64,000 nucleotides of DNA from assembly GCF_900187015.1 (NCBI RefSeq), contig NZ_LT906479.1:1488001-1552000 (forward strand), written 5' to 3'. The notes beneath the pieces are model-generated. The model worked only from the letters and a program-made list of their open reading frames with translations, had not been told where the DNA came from and made no database searches. A program made the position numbers and the translations under genes. Position 1 is the first letter of the stretch. Every line of letters starts with the position of its first letter. The DNA comes from Serratia ficaria (GTDB lineage: Bacteria > Pseudomonadota > Gammaproteobacteria > Enterobacterales > Enterobacteriaceae). Below, piece by piece: positions 16,007 through 23,707 of this stretch.

Positions 16007-18304
16007 ATGAAATGGCTTTGTGTGGTGAGTATGTTGTCCGGTCTGGCCATCAGCCCGGCTTTTGCGCAGGAAACGCCGATAGCGCAGGGCATTCACGCCC
16101 AGCAGCGCGATGTCTTCGTCAGCAACCTGATGAAGCAGATGACGCTGGAAGAGAAAATCGGCCAGCTGCGGCTGATCAGCGTCGGCCCGGATAATCCGAA
16201 AGAGGCGATCCGCGACGGCATCAGCAAGGGGCAGATCGGCGCCATCTTCAACACCGTCACCCGGCCCGACATCCGGGCGATGCAGGATCAGGCGATGCAG
16301 CTCAGCCGCCTCAAGATCCCGCTGTTCTTCGCCTACGACGTGGTGCACGGCCAGCGTACGGTATTCCCGATCAGCCTCGGGCTGGCGGCCAGCTTCGATC
16401 TGGAGGCCATCGCCCTCAGCGGGCGGGTGGCGGCGCAGGAGGCCAGCGACGACGGCCTCAACATGACCTTCGCGCCGATGGTCGACATTACCCGCGATCC
16501 GCGCTGGGGCCGGGTATCCGAAGGCTTCGGCGAGGACACCTGGCTGGTGTCTAAAATCGCCAAGGTGATGGTCGACGCCTACCAGAACGGCGATCCGTCC
16601 AAACCCGGCTCGGTGATGGCCAGCGTCAAACACTTCGCGCTGTATGGCGCCACCGAGGGCGGCCGCGATTACAACACCGTCGACATGAGCCCGCTGCGCA
16701 TGCATCAGGATTACCTGCCGCCGTATAAGGCGGCGGTGGACGCCGGCAGCGGCGGGGTAATGGTATCGCTCAATTCGATCAACGGCATTCCGGCCACCGC
16801 CAACCCGTGGCTGTTGAAAGAGCTGTTGCGTGACCAGTGGGGCTTCAAGGGCATCACCATCAGCGATCACGGCGCGATCAAGGAGCTGATCAAACACGGC
16901 GTGGCCGAGGACGCCCGCGATGCGGTGCGGCTGGCGATCACCTCCGGCGTCGATATGAGCATGAGCGACGAGTACTACGACAAATACCTGCCGGGGTTGG
17001 TGAAAGACGGGCTGGTGTCGGAGAGTGAAATCGACCGCGCCTGCCGCGACGTGTTGAACACCAAATACGACATGGGTCTGTTCAAGGATCCTTATACGCA
17101 CCTGGGGCCGGTCGGGTCCGATCCGCAGGACACCAACGCCGAAAGCCGTTTGCATCGCGCCGAAGCGCGGGTGGTGGCGCGCAAGACCCTGGTGTTGCTG
17201 AAAAACGATAAACACACGCTGCCGCTGAGCAAGCAGGCCACCATTGCGCTGGTCGGGCCGATGGCCGATAGCCAGCGCGACGTGATGGGCAGCTGGTCGG
17301 CCGCCGGGGTGGCCAAGCAGTCGGTCACCCTGCGCGAAGGGCTGGAGCGCGCGGTGGGCGACAAGGCGCAGATCCTCTACGCCAAGGGCGCCAACGTCAC
17401 GCAGGACAAAAGCATTATCGACTATCTGAACGAGTATGAGCCGGCGGTGGCGTTCGACACCCGGCCGCCGCAGCAGATGATCGACGAAGCGGTGCAGGCG
17501 GCCAACAAGGCCGACGTGGTGGTGGCGGTGGTGGGCGAGTCGCAGGGGATGGCGCACGAAGCCTCAAGCCGCGCGGATATCACCATCCCGCAGAGCCAGC
17601 GCGACCTGATCGCCGCGCTGAAGGCCACCGGCAAGCCGCTGGTGCTGGTGCTGATGAACGGCCGGCCGCTGGCGCTCAGTTGGGAAAGCCAGCAGGCGGA
17701 CGCGATGCTGGAGACCTGGTACAGCGGCACCGAGGGCGGCAACGCGGTGGCCGACGTGCTGTTCGGCGACTATAACCCGTCGGGCAAGCTGCCGATGACC
17801 TTCCCGCGTTCGGTTGGCCAGATCCCGTTGTACTACAATCACCTGAATACCGGCCGTCCGTTCGGCAAAGAAAATCCGGGCAAGTACACCTCGCGTTACT
17901 TTGACTCGCCGAACGGCCCGCTGTATCCGTTTGGCTACGGCCTGAGCTACACCACCTTCAGCCTGTCGGGCCTGACGCTTTCCAGCCCGAGCCTGGCGCG
18001 CAACGGCAAAATCACCGCCAGCGTTACGCTGAAAAACACCGGCAAATACGACGGCGCCGCCGTAGTGCAGCTGTATCTGCAGGACGTGACCGCCTCGGTC
18101 AGCCGGCCGGTGAAAGAGCTGCGCAATTTCAAAAAGGTGATGCTGAAGGCCGGCCAGTCGCAACGGGTGGAGCTGCCAGTCACCGAGGACGACCTCAAGT
18201 TCTATAACGCCAGCCTGAAGTGGGGCGCAGAACCGGGCAAGTTCAACGTATTCGTCGGTCTGGATTCCGACAACGTGCAGGCGCAAAGTTTTACGCTGAA
18301 GTAA
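16007..18304 (+). CDS. bglX: Periplasmic beta-glucosidase, GH3
   Basis: The 765-residue precursor has a Sec signal peptide ending AISPAFA-QE and matches BglX over its full length. The GH3 N-domain holds the nucleophile Asp in FKGITISDHGAIKELI, the second domain follows with LVLLKNDKHTLPLS, and a C-terminal fibronectin III-like domain starts near FSLSGLTLSSPSLARN. BglX hydrolyses beta-glucosides from the non-reducing end in the periplasm. The gene is monocistronic, with an inverted repeat after the stop. Confidence 0.95.
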   Translation: MKWLCVVSMLSGLAISPAFAQETPIAQGIHAQQRDVFVSNLMKQMTLEEKIGQLRLISVGPDNPKEAIRDGISKGQIGAIFNTVTRPDIRAMQDQAMQLSRLKIPLFFAYDVVHGQRTVFPISLGLAASFDLEAIALSGRVAAQEASDDGLNMTFAPMVDITRDPRWGRVSEGFGEDTWLVSKIAKVMVDAYQNGDPSKPGSVMASVKHFALYGATEGGRDYNTVDMSPLRMHQDYLPPYKAAVDAGSGGVMVSLNSINGIPATANPWLLKELLRDQWGFKGITISDHGAIKELIKHGVAEDARDAVRLAITSGVDMSMSDEYYDKYLPGLVKDGLVSESEIDRACRDVLNTKYDMGLFKDPYTHLGPVGSDPQDTNAESRLHRAEARVVARKTLVLLKNDKHTLPLSKQATIALVGPMADSQRDVMGSWSAAGVAKQSVTLREGLERAVGDKAQILYAKGANVTQDKSIIDYLNEYEPAVAFDTRPPQQMIDEAVQAANKADVVVAVVGESQGMAHEASSRADITIPQSQRDLIAALKATGKPLVLVLMNGRPLALSWESQQADAMLETWYSGTEGGNAVADVLFGDYNPSGKLPMTFPRSVGQIPLYYNHLNTGRPFGKENPGKYTSRYFDSPNGPLYPFGYGLSYTTFSLSGLTLSSPSLARNGKITASVTLKNTGKYDGAAVVQLYLQDVTASVSRPVKELRNFKKVMLKAGQSQRVELPVTEDDLKFYNASLKWGAEPGKFNVFVGLDSDNVQAQSFTLK

Positions 18305-18311
18305 ATCTCTC

Positions 18312-18335
18312 CCCCTCTCCGGCCGGTGAGAGGGG
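18312..18335 (+). terminator. Hairpin after bglX
   Basis: CCCCTCTC and GAGAGGGG form an 8-bp perfect stem with an 8-nt loop directly after the bglX stop. There is no U-tract, so termination efficiency is uncertain. Confidence 0.5.
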
Positions 18336-18429
18336 GGATCCATCGCGGGTTACCCGGCCTGTACCGCCGCCGTCGCGCTTCTTATTATCGTGCGCTGCCG
18401 GAGGCGGTTGATTGTTTCATTCGGCCTAT

Positions 18430-18453
18430 CGCTATATCATTATGTATATAACG
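18430..18453 (+). promoter_or_regulatory. Candidate ModE (molybdate repressor) binding site
   Basis: The half-sites CGCTATAT (18430-18437) and TATATAACG (18445-18453) form an imperfect inverted repeat with the 24-bp size and ends of the E. coli modA operator (CGTTATAT...ACATAACG). It ends 21 bp before the start of the first transporter gene, so bound ModE would block transcription or initiation. It supports a molybdate or tungstate role for the following operon. Confidence 0.7.
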
Positions 18454-18474
18454 TTAGTCAACCGGTAATCCCCC

Positions 18475-19521
18475 ATGTTCAAACGACTCCCGCGCCTGCT
18501 GCTGGTTTTTCTTCTTTTTTCCACCGCCGCCCTGGCGGATCGCCAGGTCACCGACCAGCTTAATCGCCGGGTCACGCTGCCCGATCACATCACCCGCGCC
18601 GTGGTGCTGCAACACCAGACGCTGAATCTGCTGGTGCAGCTCGACGCGATGGATCAGGTGGTGGGCGTGCTCGGCAGCTGGAAAAAACAGCTGGGGCCGA
18701 ACTACCTGCGGCTGGCGCCGAGTCTGGCGAGCCTGCCGATGCCGGGCGATCTGACCACGGTCAACATCGAGAGCCTGATCGGGCTGCATCCGCAGGTGGT
18801 GTTTGTCGCCAACTATGCGCCGCCGGAGATGATCGCGCAGATAGAGCGGGCGGGCATTCCGGTGGTGGCGATTTCACTGCGCCGCGAGGCGGCCGATCAG
18901 GCCGGTAAAATGAACCCGGTGCTGAGCGATGAAGACCGGGCCTACAGCCTGGGGCTGCAGGACGGCATTCGCCTGATCGGCACGGTGATGGGGCGTCAGC
19001 CGCAGGCCGAGGCGCTGATCCAGGACGTGTTCCAGCAGCGCGGGCTGGTGGCCGATCGGCTACGCGGCCTGCCGGCGGACCAGCGGGTGCGGGTGTATAT
19101 GGCTAACCCGGGTCTCACCACCTACGGCGCCGGTAAATATACCGGGCTGATGATGCAGCACGCCGGCGCGCTGAACGTGGCGGCGAAGGATATTCAGGGT
19201 TTTAAGCAGGTGTCGATCGAGGACGTGCTGAAGTGGAACCCGGCGGTGATTTTCGTGCAGGAACGCTACCCGGACGTCGTGAAGCAGATCCTCGGCTCGC
19301 CGCAGTGGCAGGCGATCGACGCGGTTAAACATCACCGGGTGTATCTGATGCCGGAATACGCCAAGGCCTGGGGTTACCCGATGCCGGAAGCGATGGCGCT
19401 GGGCGAACTGTGGATGGCGAAAACGCTCTACCCGCAGCGTTTCAGCGACGTCAATCTGCAGCAGCGGATTGACGCTTACTATCGCCAATACTATCGCGCC
19501 GGCTGTTGCCGGAGCGGGTAA
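18475..19521 (+). CDS. ABC substrate-binding protein, MolA/BtuF-like, likely molybdate/tungstate
   Basis: The 348-residue precursor has a signal peptide (cleaved near AALA-DR) and a class III binding-protein fold with two lobes joined by a long helix. Motifs include VTDQLNRRVTLPDHITRAVV, IESLIGLHPQVVFVANYAPP and GKYTGLMMQHAGALNVAA. By sequence alone it would be called an iron/siderophore or cobalamin binder. The ModE-like operator and the ModA-like gene at the end of the operon instead favour molybdate or tungstate, as for Haemophilus MolA. Its stop overlaps the permease start (TAATG). Confidence 0.8.
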   Translation: MFKRLPRLLLVFLLFSTAALADRQVTDQLNRRVTLPDHITRAVVLQHQTLNLLVQLDAMDQVVGVLGSWKKQLGPNYLRLAPSLASLPMPGDLTTVNIESLIGLHPQVVFVANYAPPEMIAQIERAGIPVVAISLRREAADQAGKMNPVLSDEDRAYSLGLQDGIRLIGTVMGRQPQAEALIQDVFQQRGLVADRLRGLPADQRVRVYMANPGLTTYGAGKYTGLMMQHAGALNVAAKDIQGFKQVSIEDVLKWNPAVIFVQERYPDVVKQILGSPQWQAIDAVKHHRVYLMPEYAKAWGYPMPEAMALGELWMAKTLYPQRFSDVNLQQRIDAYYRQYYRAGCCRSG

Positions 19522-20519
19522 TGAGGCTCGGTTGGCTGGTATTGCTGACGCTGGGCTGCGCGCTGCTGTCGCTGGGTGTCGGCCGCTATCAGGTGCCGAT
19601 GACGCACAGCCTGGCTATCCTGCTGGAGCCGTTCATCGGCCAGCATCACGGCGTCGATGCGGTGCAGCGCCAGGTGATCCTCGGCGTGCGGGTGCCGCGG
19701 GTGCTGCTGGCGATGGGGGCCGGCGCGGCGCTGGCGCTGTGCGGCGCAGCGCTGCAGGGGGTGTTCCGCAACCCGCTGGTCGATCCGCACATTATCGGCG
19801 TCTCTTCCGGCGCGGCCTTCGGCGGCACCCTGGCCATCTTGCTTAGCCTGCCGATGGCGGCGTTGCTGCTGTCGGCCTTTGCGTTCGGCATGGCGGCGTT
19901 GCTGTTGATTTTCGCCATCACCAGCGCCATCGCCCGGCGCAATATTTTGTCGTTGGTGCTGGCCGGGGTGATCCTCAGCGGTTTTTTCTCCGCCTGCGTC
20001 AGCCTGCTGCAGTACCTGGCCGACACCGAAGAGAAGCTGCCGAGCATCGTGTTCTGGCTGCTCGGCAGCTTCGCCACCGCCGATAAACCGAAGCTGTTGA
20101 CGCTGTTTTTGCCGCTGCTGCTGGCCGGCGGCGTGCTGTTGGCGCTGCGCTGGCGCATCAACCTGCTGTCGTTGGGGGATGAGGACGCCGCGGCGCTGGG
20201 GGTCAACGTCGAGCGTACCCGCTGGCTGATCCTCACGCTGTGCGCCGCCATCGTCGCCGCGCAGGTGGCGGTGAGCGGCAGCATCGGCTGGGTGGGGTTG
20301 GTGATCCCGCATATCGCCCGGCTGCTGGTGGGGCCGGATCACCGCCGCCTGCTGCCGGCCTCAATGTGCCTCGGCGCGCTGTATATGCTGCTGATCGACG
20401 ATCTGGCGCGCACCCTGAGCAGCAGTGAGATCCCGTTGGGCATTCTGACGGCGTTGATCGGCGCGCCGCTGTTCGCGCTGCTGCTGCGCCGCGCGCAGCT
20501 GAGGGGGTGGCATGGCTGA
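19521..20519 (+). CDS. FecCD/BtuC-type permease, MolB-like
   Basis: The 332-residue protein has about ten transmembrane helices of the BtuC/FecCD fold. Typical segments are LGVRVPRVLLAMGAGAALAL, RNPLVDPHIIGVSSGAAFGG, LGVNVERTRW (coupling helix) and SGSIGWVGLVIPHIARLLVG. It forms the inner-membrane channel with the ATPase encoded next. I start at ATG 19521, overlapping the previous stop by one base. The 8-bp overlap with the ATPase gene shows a tight operon. Substrate assignment rests on context. Confidence 0.85.
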   Translation: MRLGWLVLLTLGCALLSLGVGRYQVPMTHSLAILLEPFIGQHHGVDAVQRQVILGVRVPRVLLAMGAGAALALCGAALQGVFRNPLVDPHIIGVSSGAAFGGTLAILLSLPMAALLLSAFAFGMAALLLIFAITSAIARRNILSLVLAGVILSGFFSACVSLLQYLADTEEKLPSIVFWLLGSFATADKPKLLTLFLPLLLAGGVLLALRWRINLLSLGDEDAAALGVNVERTRWLILTLCAAIVAAQVAVSGSIGWVGLVIPHIARLLVGPDHRRLLPASMCLGALYMLLIDDLARTLSSSEIPLGILTALIGAPLFALLLRRAQLRGWHG

Positions 20520-21291
20520 AGCCTTATTGACCGCCAGGGGACTGGGTTTTGCCTGGCCCGGCGGCCAGCCGCTGTTTCGGCAACTGAGCTTGCAACTGCG
20601 GCGCGGCGAGGTGTTGGCGGTGCTGGGCCCCAACGGGCGCGGCAAGAGCACGCTGCTGCAGCTGTTGCTGGGCGGTGTGCCGCTGCAGCAGGGGCAGGTT
20701 GAGCGCGGCGGCGATATCGGCTTTGTGCCGCAGCATTTTACTCCGCCGTTTGCCTACCGGGTGCTGGACATCGTGCTGATGGGGCGGGCGCGCCACGTCG
20801 GGCTGTTTCGTTCGCCGTCGGCGCAGGATCATCGCCTGGCCAAAGAGGCGCTGCAGTCGCTGGATCTGCTGAGCCTGGCCGAGCGCGAATTTGGCAGCCT
20901 GTCGGGCGGGCAGCGGCAGCTGGCGCTGATCGCCCGCGCGTTGGCGATGCGTTGCGAAATTCTGATTTTGGATGAACCGACCTCGGCGCTGGACCTGCAT
21001 TATCAGGATCGGCTGCTGAGCCTGATGGACCGGCTGGCGCGCGAGCGGGGCATGGCGGTGATGTTCTCCACCCATCAACCCAATCACGCCCATGCGGTGG
21101 CCGACCGCGCCTTGCTGCTGGGCAGCGCAGGGCGTTATCGGCTGGGGCCCTGCGCGGAAGTGCTGACGCCGGAATGCCTGTCGCCGCTGTTTGAGTTGGC
21201 CATTGAACGGGTGCCGCTGGAGGTGGACGGCCGCCGGTACGCCACGCTGGTGCCGCTGTATCGCAGCCTACGGGAGCGCGAACATGACTGA
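20512..21291 (+). CDS. ABC transporter ATPase, MolC/BtuD-like
   Basis: The 259-residue cytoplasmic ATPase has Walker A GPNGRGKST (39-47), signature LSGGQRQLALIARAL, Walker B EILILDEPTSALDLHYQDR and the switch histidine in FSTHQPNHAHA. It is a FepC/BtuD-type subunit that drives uptake through the permease encoded just before it. It overlaps both neighbours by 8 bp, so all four genes are translationally coupled. The Arg in the Walker A loop is a common variant in this family. Confidence 0.87.
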   Translation: MAEALLTARGLGFAWPGGQPLFRQLSLQLRRGEVLAVLGPNGRGKSTLLQLLLGGVPLQQGQVERGGDIGFVPQHFTPPFAYRVLDIVLMGRARHVGLFRSPSAQDHRLAKEALQSLDLLSLAEREFGSLSGGQRQLALIARALAMRCEILILDEPTSALDLHYQDRLLSLMDRLARERGMAVMFSTHQPNHAHAVADRALLLGSAGRYRLGPCAEVLTPECLSPLFELAIERVPLEVDGRRYATLVPLYRSLREREHD

Positions 21292-22003
21292 TATCCTGCT
21301 GTACGCCGCCGGCAGCCTGCGGCTGGCGTTTGCGCCGCTGTTGGCGGCGTTTCAGGCACAGAGCGGCGCGGCGGTGGAGGCGGTGTTCGCCCCGGCCGGC
21401 CTGCTGTGCCGGCGCATCGAAAACGGCGAGCGACCGCAGCTGTTCGCCTCGGCCAACCTGGCGCATCCGCAGCGTTTGGCGGCGTTGGGCATGGCGCAGC
21501 CGGTGACGGTGTTTGCCCGCAACCGGCTGTGCGCCACGGTGCGCAATATCCCGCCGTTGACCGAGCGCCCGTTGGCCGAGACGTTATGCGATCCGCGCTG
21601 GCGGCTCGCCACCTCGACGCCGGGCGCCGATCCGTCCGGCGATTACGCGCAGCAGCTGTTCGAACGCATCGAACGACGAGAGCCGGGGCAGGGGGAAGCG
21701 CTGCGTCTTCGGGCTTTGGCGTTGGTGGGGGGAGAGCATTCTGCGCCGATCCCGTCGGGGCGGCTGGCGGCGGAATATCTGATCGACAGCGGGCTGGCGG
21801 ACATTTTTCTCGGTTACGCCAGCTATGCGCCGGCGCTGGCCGCTTACCCCGCGCTGGCGGTGCGGCAGTTTGAGCCGCCATTGGCGGTGATGGCCGATTA
21901 CGGCCTGTGCCTGCTGGATGTGTGGGCGCAGCGGCTGGCCGACTTTATTTTGGCTGAGCAGGGGCAGGAAATTCTGCGGCGGAATGGTTTTTTGCCGCCG
22001 TGA
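21284..22003 (+). CDS. ModA-like substrate-binding protein without a signal peptide
   Basis: The 239-residue protein begins directly with the first strand of the ModA fold (ILLYAAGSLRLAFAPLLAAF) and continues with EAVFAPAGLLCRRIENGERP, LFASANLAHPQRLAALG and PVTVFARNRLCATV, all typical of molybdate/tungstate-binding ModA relatives. No secretion signal precedes it: the ATG overlaps the ATPase stop, and the upstream frame lies inside the ATPase gene. It may bind oxyanion in the cytoplasm, be exported by other means, or have lost its leader. The C-terminal helix ends RRNGFLPP as in ModA. Confidence 0.82.
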   Translation: MTDILLYAAGSLRLAFAPLLAAFQAQSGAAVEAVFAPAGLLCRRIENGERPQLFASANLAHPQRLAALGMAQPVTVFARNRLCATVRNIPPLTERPLAETLCDPRWRLATSTPGADPSGDYAQQLFERIERREPGQGEALRLRALALVGGEHSAPIPSGRLAAEYLIDSGLADIFLGYASYAPALAAYPALAVRQFEPPLAVMADYGLCLLDVWAQRLADFILAEQGQEILRRNGFLPP

Positions 22004-22021
22004 GGTCCGCGGCGCAGTCAT

Positions 22022-22050
22022 AGCCTGCCGACTTATTAAGTTGGCAGGCT
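22022..22050. repeat. 29-bp palindrome carrying ACTTATTAAGT
   Basis: AGCCTGCC (22022-22029) and GGCAGGCT (22043-22050) flank ACTTATTAAGT, itself a palindrome. The whole can fold as a long hairpin between the convergent ModA-like and RHH genes. It may be a bidirectional terminator, but its core is the same as the repeats on the other side of the ParA gene, so it may also be a ParB-type binding site. Confidence 0.6.
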
Positions 22051-22059
22051 GGCAGCTGG

Positions 22060-22362
22060 CTACAGTTTTTTCAGCAGCTGCAGCAGCTGTTCTTCGCTTT
22101 TGTCCGCCAGCCCGTCGATCGCCAGCTTGATGATATCGGAGCGGGTAATGCGCACGATGCCGTTGCGCGCCGCCTGCACGATCACCTCATCGATGGCTTC
22201 GACGTGGCTGTCGGTCAGGCTGACCGAAATCGCCTTATAGGTGCGTTTGCGGCCGGCCGGTTTGGCTTCGGGCGCCGGGGCGGGGGGGATCAGGGTGTGC
22301 GAGGTGGCGCTGTTGATGAACTCGTCTTCCGACATGCGATGGGTCGGCGTGCGCTTTTTCAC
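22060..22362 (-). CDS. Ribbon-helix-helix-type partner of ParA (ParB/ParG-like)
   Basis: The 100-residue protein has a flexible, Pro/Ala-rich N-terminus of about 38 residues with basic patch GRKRTYKAIS, then a short beta strand and two helices (ISVSLTDSHVEAIDEVI, ITRSDIIKLAIDGLA), which looks like a ribbon-helix-helix DNA-binding domain. Its start overlaps the ParA stop by four bases. ParG- and Omega-type centromere-binding proteins have exactly this build: a mobile tail that stimulates ParA and an RHH domain that binds palindromic repeats. I do not recognise a named orthologue. Confidence 0.65.
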   Translation of the reverse strand: MKKRTPTHRMSEDEFINSATSHTLIPPAPAPEAKPAGRKRTYKAISVSLTDSHVEAIDEVIVQAARNGIVRITRSDIIKLAIDGLADKSEEQLLQLLKKL

Positions 22363-22994
22363 AGGATCACCTCTTTCACCAGGCTTTCGATTTCCGTCTG
22401 CGCTTTTTCGTTATGCGCCTCATGCACGGTGATCGCTTCCCCCCAGGCATCGCGATAAATCTTGCGGTCGCACAGGCGGTTGCTCACCAGCGTGAACTCC
22501 GGATACTCGCTCAGCACCTGCGCCGCTTCGTTGGCCTCGTTGATGAAGATATTGGTCGGGCACATGTTCAGCACGATATAGCCTTTCACCTTCTCGTTGT
22601 ATTCCTGGGCGGTGGAGAACATTTCCGACAGGTAGCCGATGGTGTCGAGGTCCATCTGCGAAGGGCGCAGCGGGGAGAGGAACAGGTCGGCGGCCAGCAG
22701 GCCGGAGCGCAGTTCGGCGCTGTCGCGGCCGGCGGTGTCGACAATCACGTAGTCATAGTGACGATCCAGCTCCAGCAGGGTTTCCTTGATTTTGCCCGAG
22801 GCGGCGACCACCGGAATGTGCGGCAGGCCGTCGACGTTCTGGCGATCGTTATACCAGGTCATGATTGATTTTTGGTCGTCGGCGTCGACGATGATCGCCG
22901 TCTTTCCCTGCTTGAGGATCAGATATCCGGCGATATTCACCGCTTTTGTCGACTTCCCTACGCCACCTTTCTGCGAGCCAATCAGAACAATCAT
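22359..22994 (-). CDS. ParA-family partition ATPase (plasmid type, short)
   Basis: The 211-residue protein is a small ParA/MinD-type ATPase with deviant Walker A KGGVGKST (residues 9-16, signature Lys at 9), Walker A-prime in YDYVIVDTAGRDSAELRSGL and no N-terminal HTH, as in type Ib plasmid ParA proteins. The ATG at 22992-22994 is used; five codons upstream lack support. It is the first gene of a two-gene operon with the RHH-type gene. At least five palindromic repeats lie upstream, resembling a parS/operator array. A plasmid-type partition cassette on a chromosome is unusual. Confidence 0.85.
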   Translation of the reverse strand: MIVLIGSQKGGVGKSTKAVNIAGYLILKQGKTAIIVDADDQKSIMTWYNDRQNVDGLPHIPVVAASGKIKETLLELDRHYDYVIVDTAGRDSAELRSGLLAADLFLSPLRPSQMDLDTIGYLSEMFSTAQEYNEKVKGYIVLNMCPTNIFINEANEAAQVLSEYPEFTLVSNRLCDRKIYRDAWGEAITVHEAHNEKAQTEIESLVKEVIL

Positions 22995-23008
22995 GCTGCC
23001 ATCTCTCA

Positions 23009-23052
23009 AGTTATTAAGCGGGTAACTTATTAAGTTAATGCGCTTATCAGGT
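23009..23052. repeat. Cluster of GCTTATTAAGC-type palindromes at the parA promoter
   Basis: AGTTATTAAGC (23009-23019) and ACTTATTAAGT (23025-23035) lie 16 bp apart, followed by a weaker GCTTATCAGGT (23042-23052). All lie within 60 bp before the ParA start codon. The position suits an operator for autoregulation and a partition site for the RHH protein. Confidence 0.65.
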
Positions 23053-23157
23053 TGATAATTAAACAGGTTAACAACGACAACTCGTGAACAATATGCCCCA
23101 ACTGCGGCGGCTTGCCAAGCGAGTATGCGCTTAACTGCGCAGCTTATTTTGCTGGCA

Positions 23158-23168
23158 ACTTACTAAGC
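23158..23168. repeat. Single ACTTACTAAGC palindrome
   Basis: One base differs from the ACTTATTAAG core. It stands alone between the promoter cluster and the distal inverted repeat, in a gene-free stretch of about 270 bp. Confidence 0.45.
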
Positions 23169-23221
23169 GGGTAAGTAGGAATTCTCTGGGAAATCGGCGG
23201 CCGGCGGGGTTTTGGTAAATT

Positions 23222-23256
23222 AATAGCTTAATAAGTTAACTGCTTATTAAGCTATT
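23222..23256. repeat. Perfect 14-bp inverted repeat with two GCTTATTAAGC copies
   Basis: AATAGCTTAATAAG (23222-23235) and CTTATTAAGCTATT (23243-23256) are exact inverted copies around TTAACTG. The two 11-bp cores (23226-23236, 23242-23252) are again 16 bp apart, as in the promoter cluster. It may also terminate yajD transcripts coming from the opposite side. Confidence 0.65.
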
Positions 23257-23261
23257 CGGGG

Positions 23262-23603
23262 TCACTTCTTCATCATCGCTTTCAGATCGGCGAACGGGTT
23301 GTGCGTGGCGACGCCGACGTCCTTTTGCGCATCTTCACCGGCCACCACGCTGGAGCCGTATTGGTCGGCTTCGGTGTATTTGGAGTGTTCGTGATCGTGG
23401 CAATACAGGCACAGCATCTCCCAATTGCTGCCGTCCTCCGGATTATTGCTGTGGTCGTGGTCGATATGGTGCACCGTCAGTTCGCGCAGGTTGGAATAGA
23501 CAAACTCGCGCGAACAGCGTCCGCACACCCAGGGGAAAAGTTTCAGCGCTTTTTCGCGGTAGCCGGTTTCCAGCTTTGCGTAGTTTTTTGGGATATAGGC
23601 CAT
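23262..23603 (-). CDS. yajD: YajD, HNH nuclease-domain protein
   Basis: The 113-residue protein matches E. coli YajD almost throughout: MAYIPKNYAKLETGYREKAL, VCGRCSREF, VHHIDHDHSNNPEDGSNWE and LCLYCHDHEHSKY. Two CxxC pairs bind zinc and the HHIDHDH and CHDHEH blocks form the HNH active site. It is predicted to cleave DNA in the cytoplasm, but no physiological role is established. It is a conserved housekeeping-type gene, so the ParA cassette beside it looks inserted at its 3' side. Confidence 0.93.
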   Translation of the reverse strand: MAYIPKNYAKLETGYREKALKLFPWVCGRCSREFVYSNLRELTVHHIDHDHSNNPEDGSNWEMLCLYCHDHEHSKYTEADQYGSSVVAGEDAQKDVGVATHNPFADLKAMMKK

Positions 23604-23707
23604 GAGAGGTTGTCCGCAGGGTAGTCACAGTATTGCAGCGGATAATACCACAGACCGGCGGATGACAACGTGCGGCGCATCTCTGTGCCGAACGGTTAAT
23701 CAGTTAT

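Noticed and set aside
15956..17557. 533-codon minus-strand frame opposite bglX
   Set aside because: Antisense shadow; no motif, no ribosome binding site, and bglX is unambiguous.
22022..23256. CRISPR-like array around the ParA gene
   Set aside because: The repeats are 11-bp palindromes with 5-bp gaps, not 24-37-bp repeats with unique spacers, and no cas genes are present.
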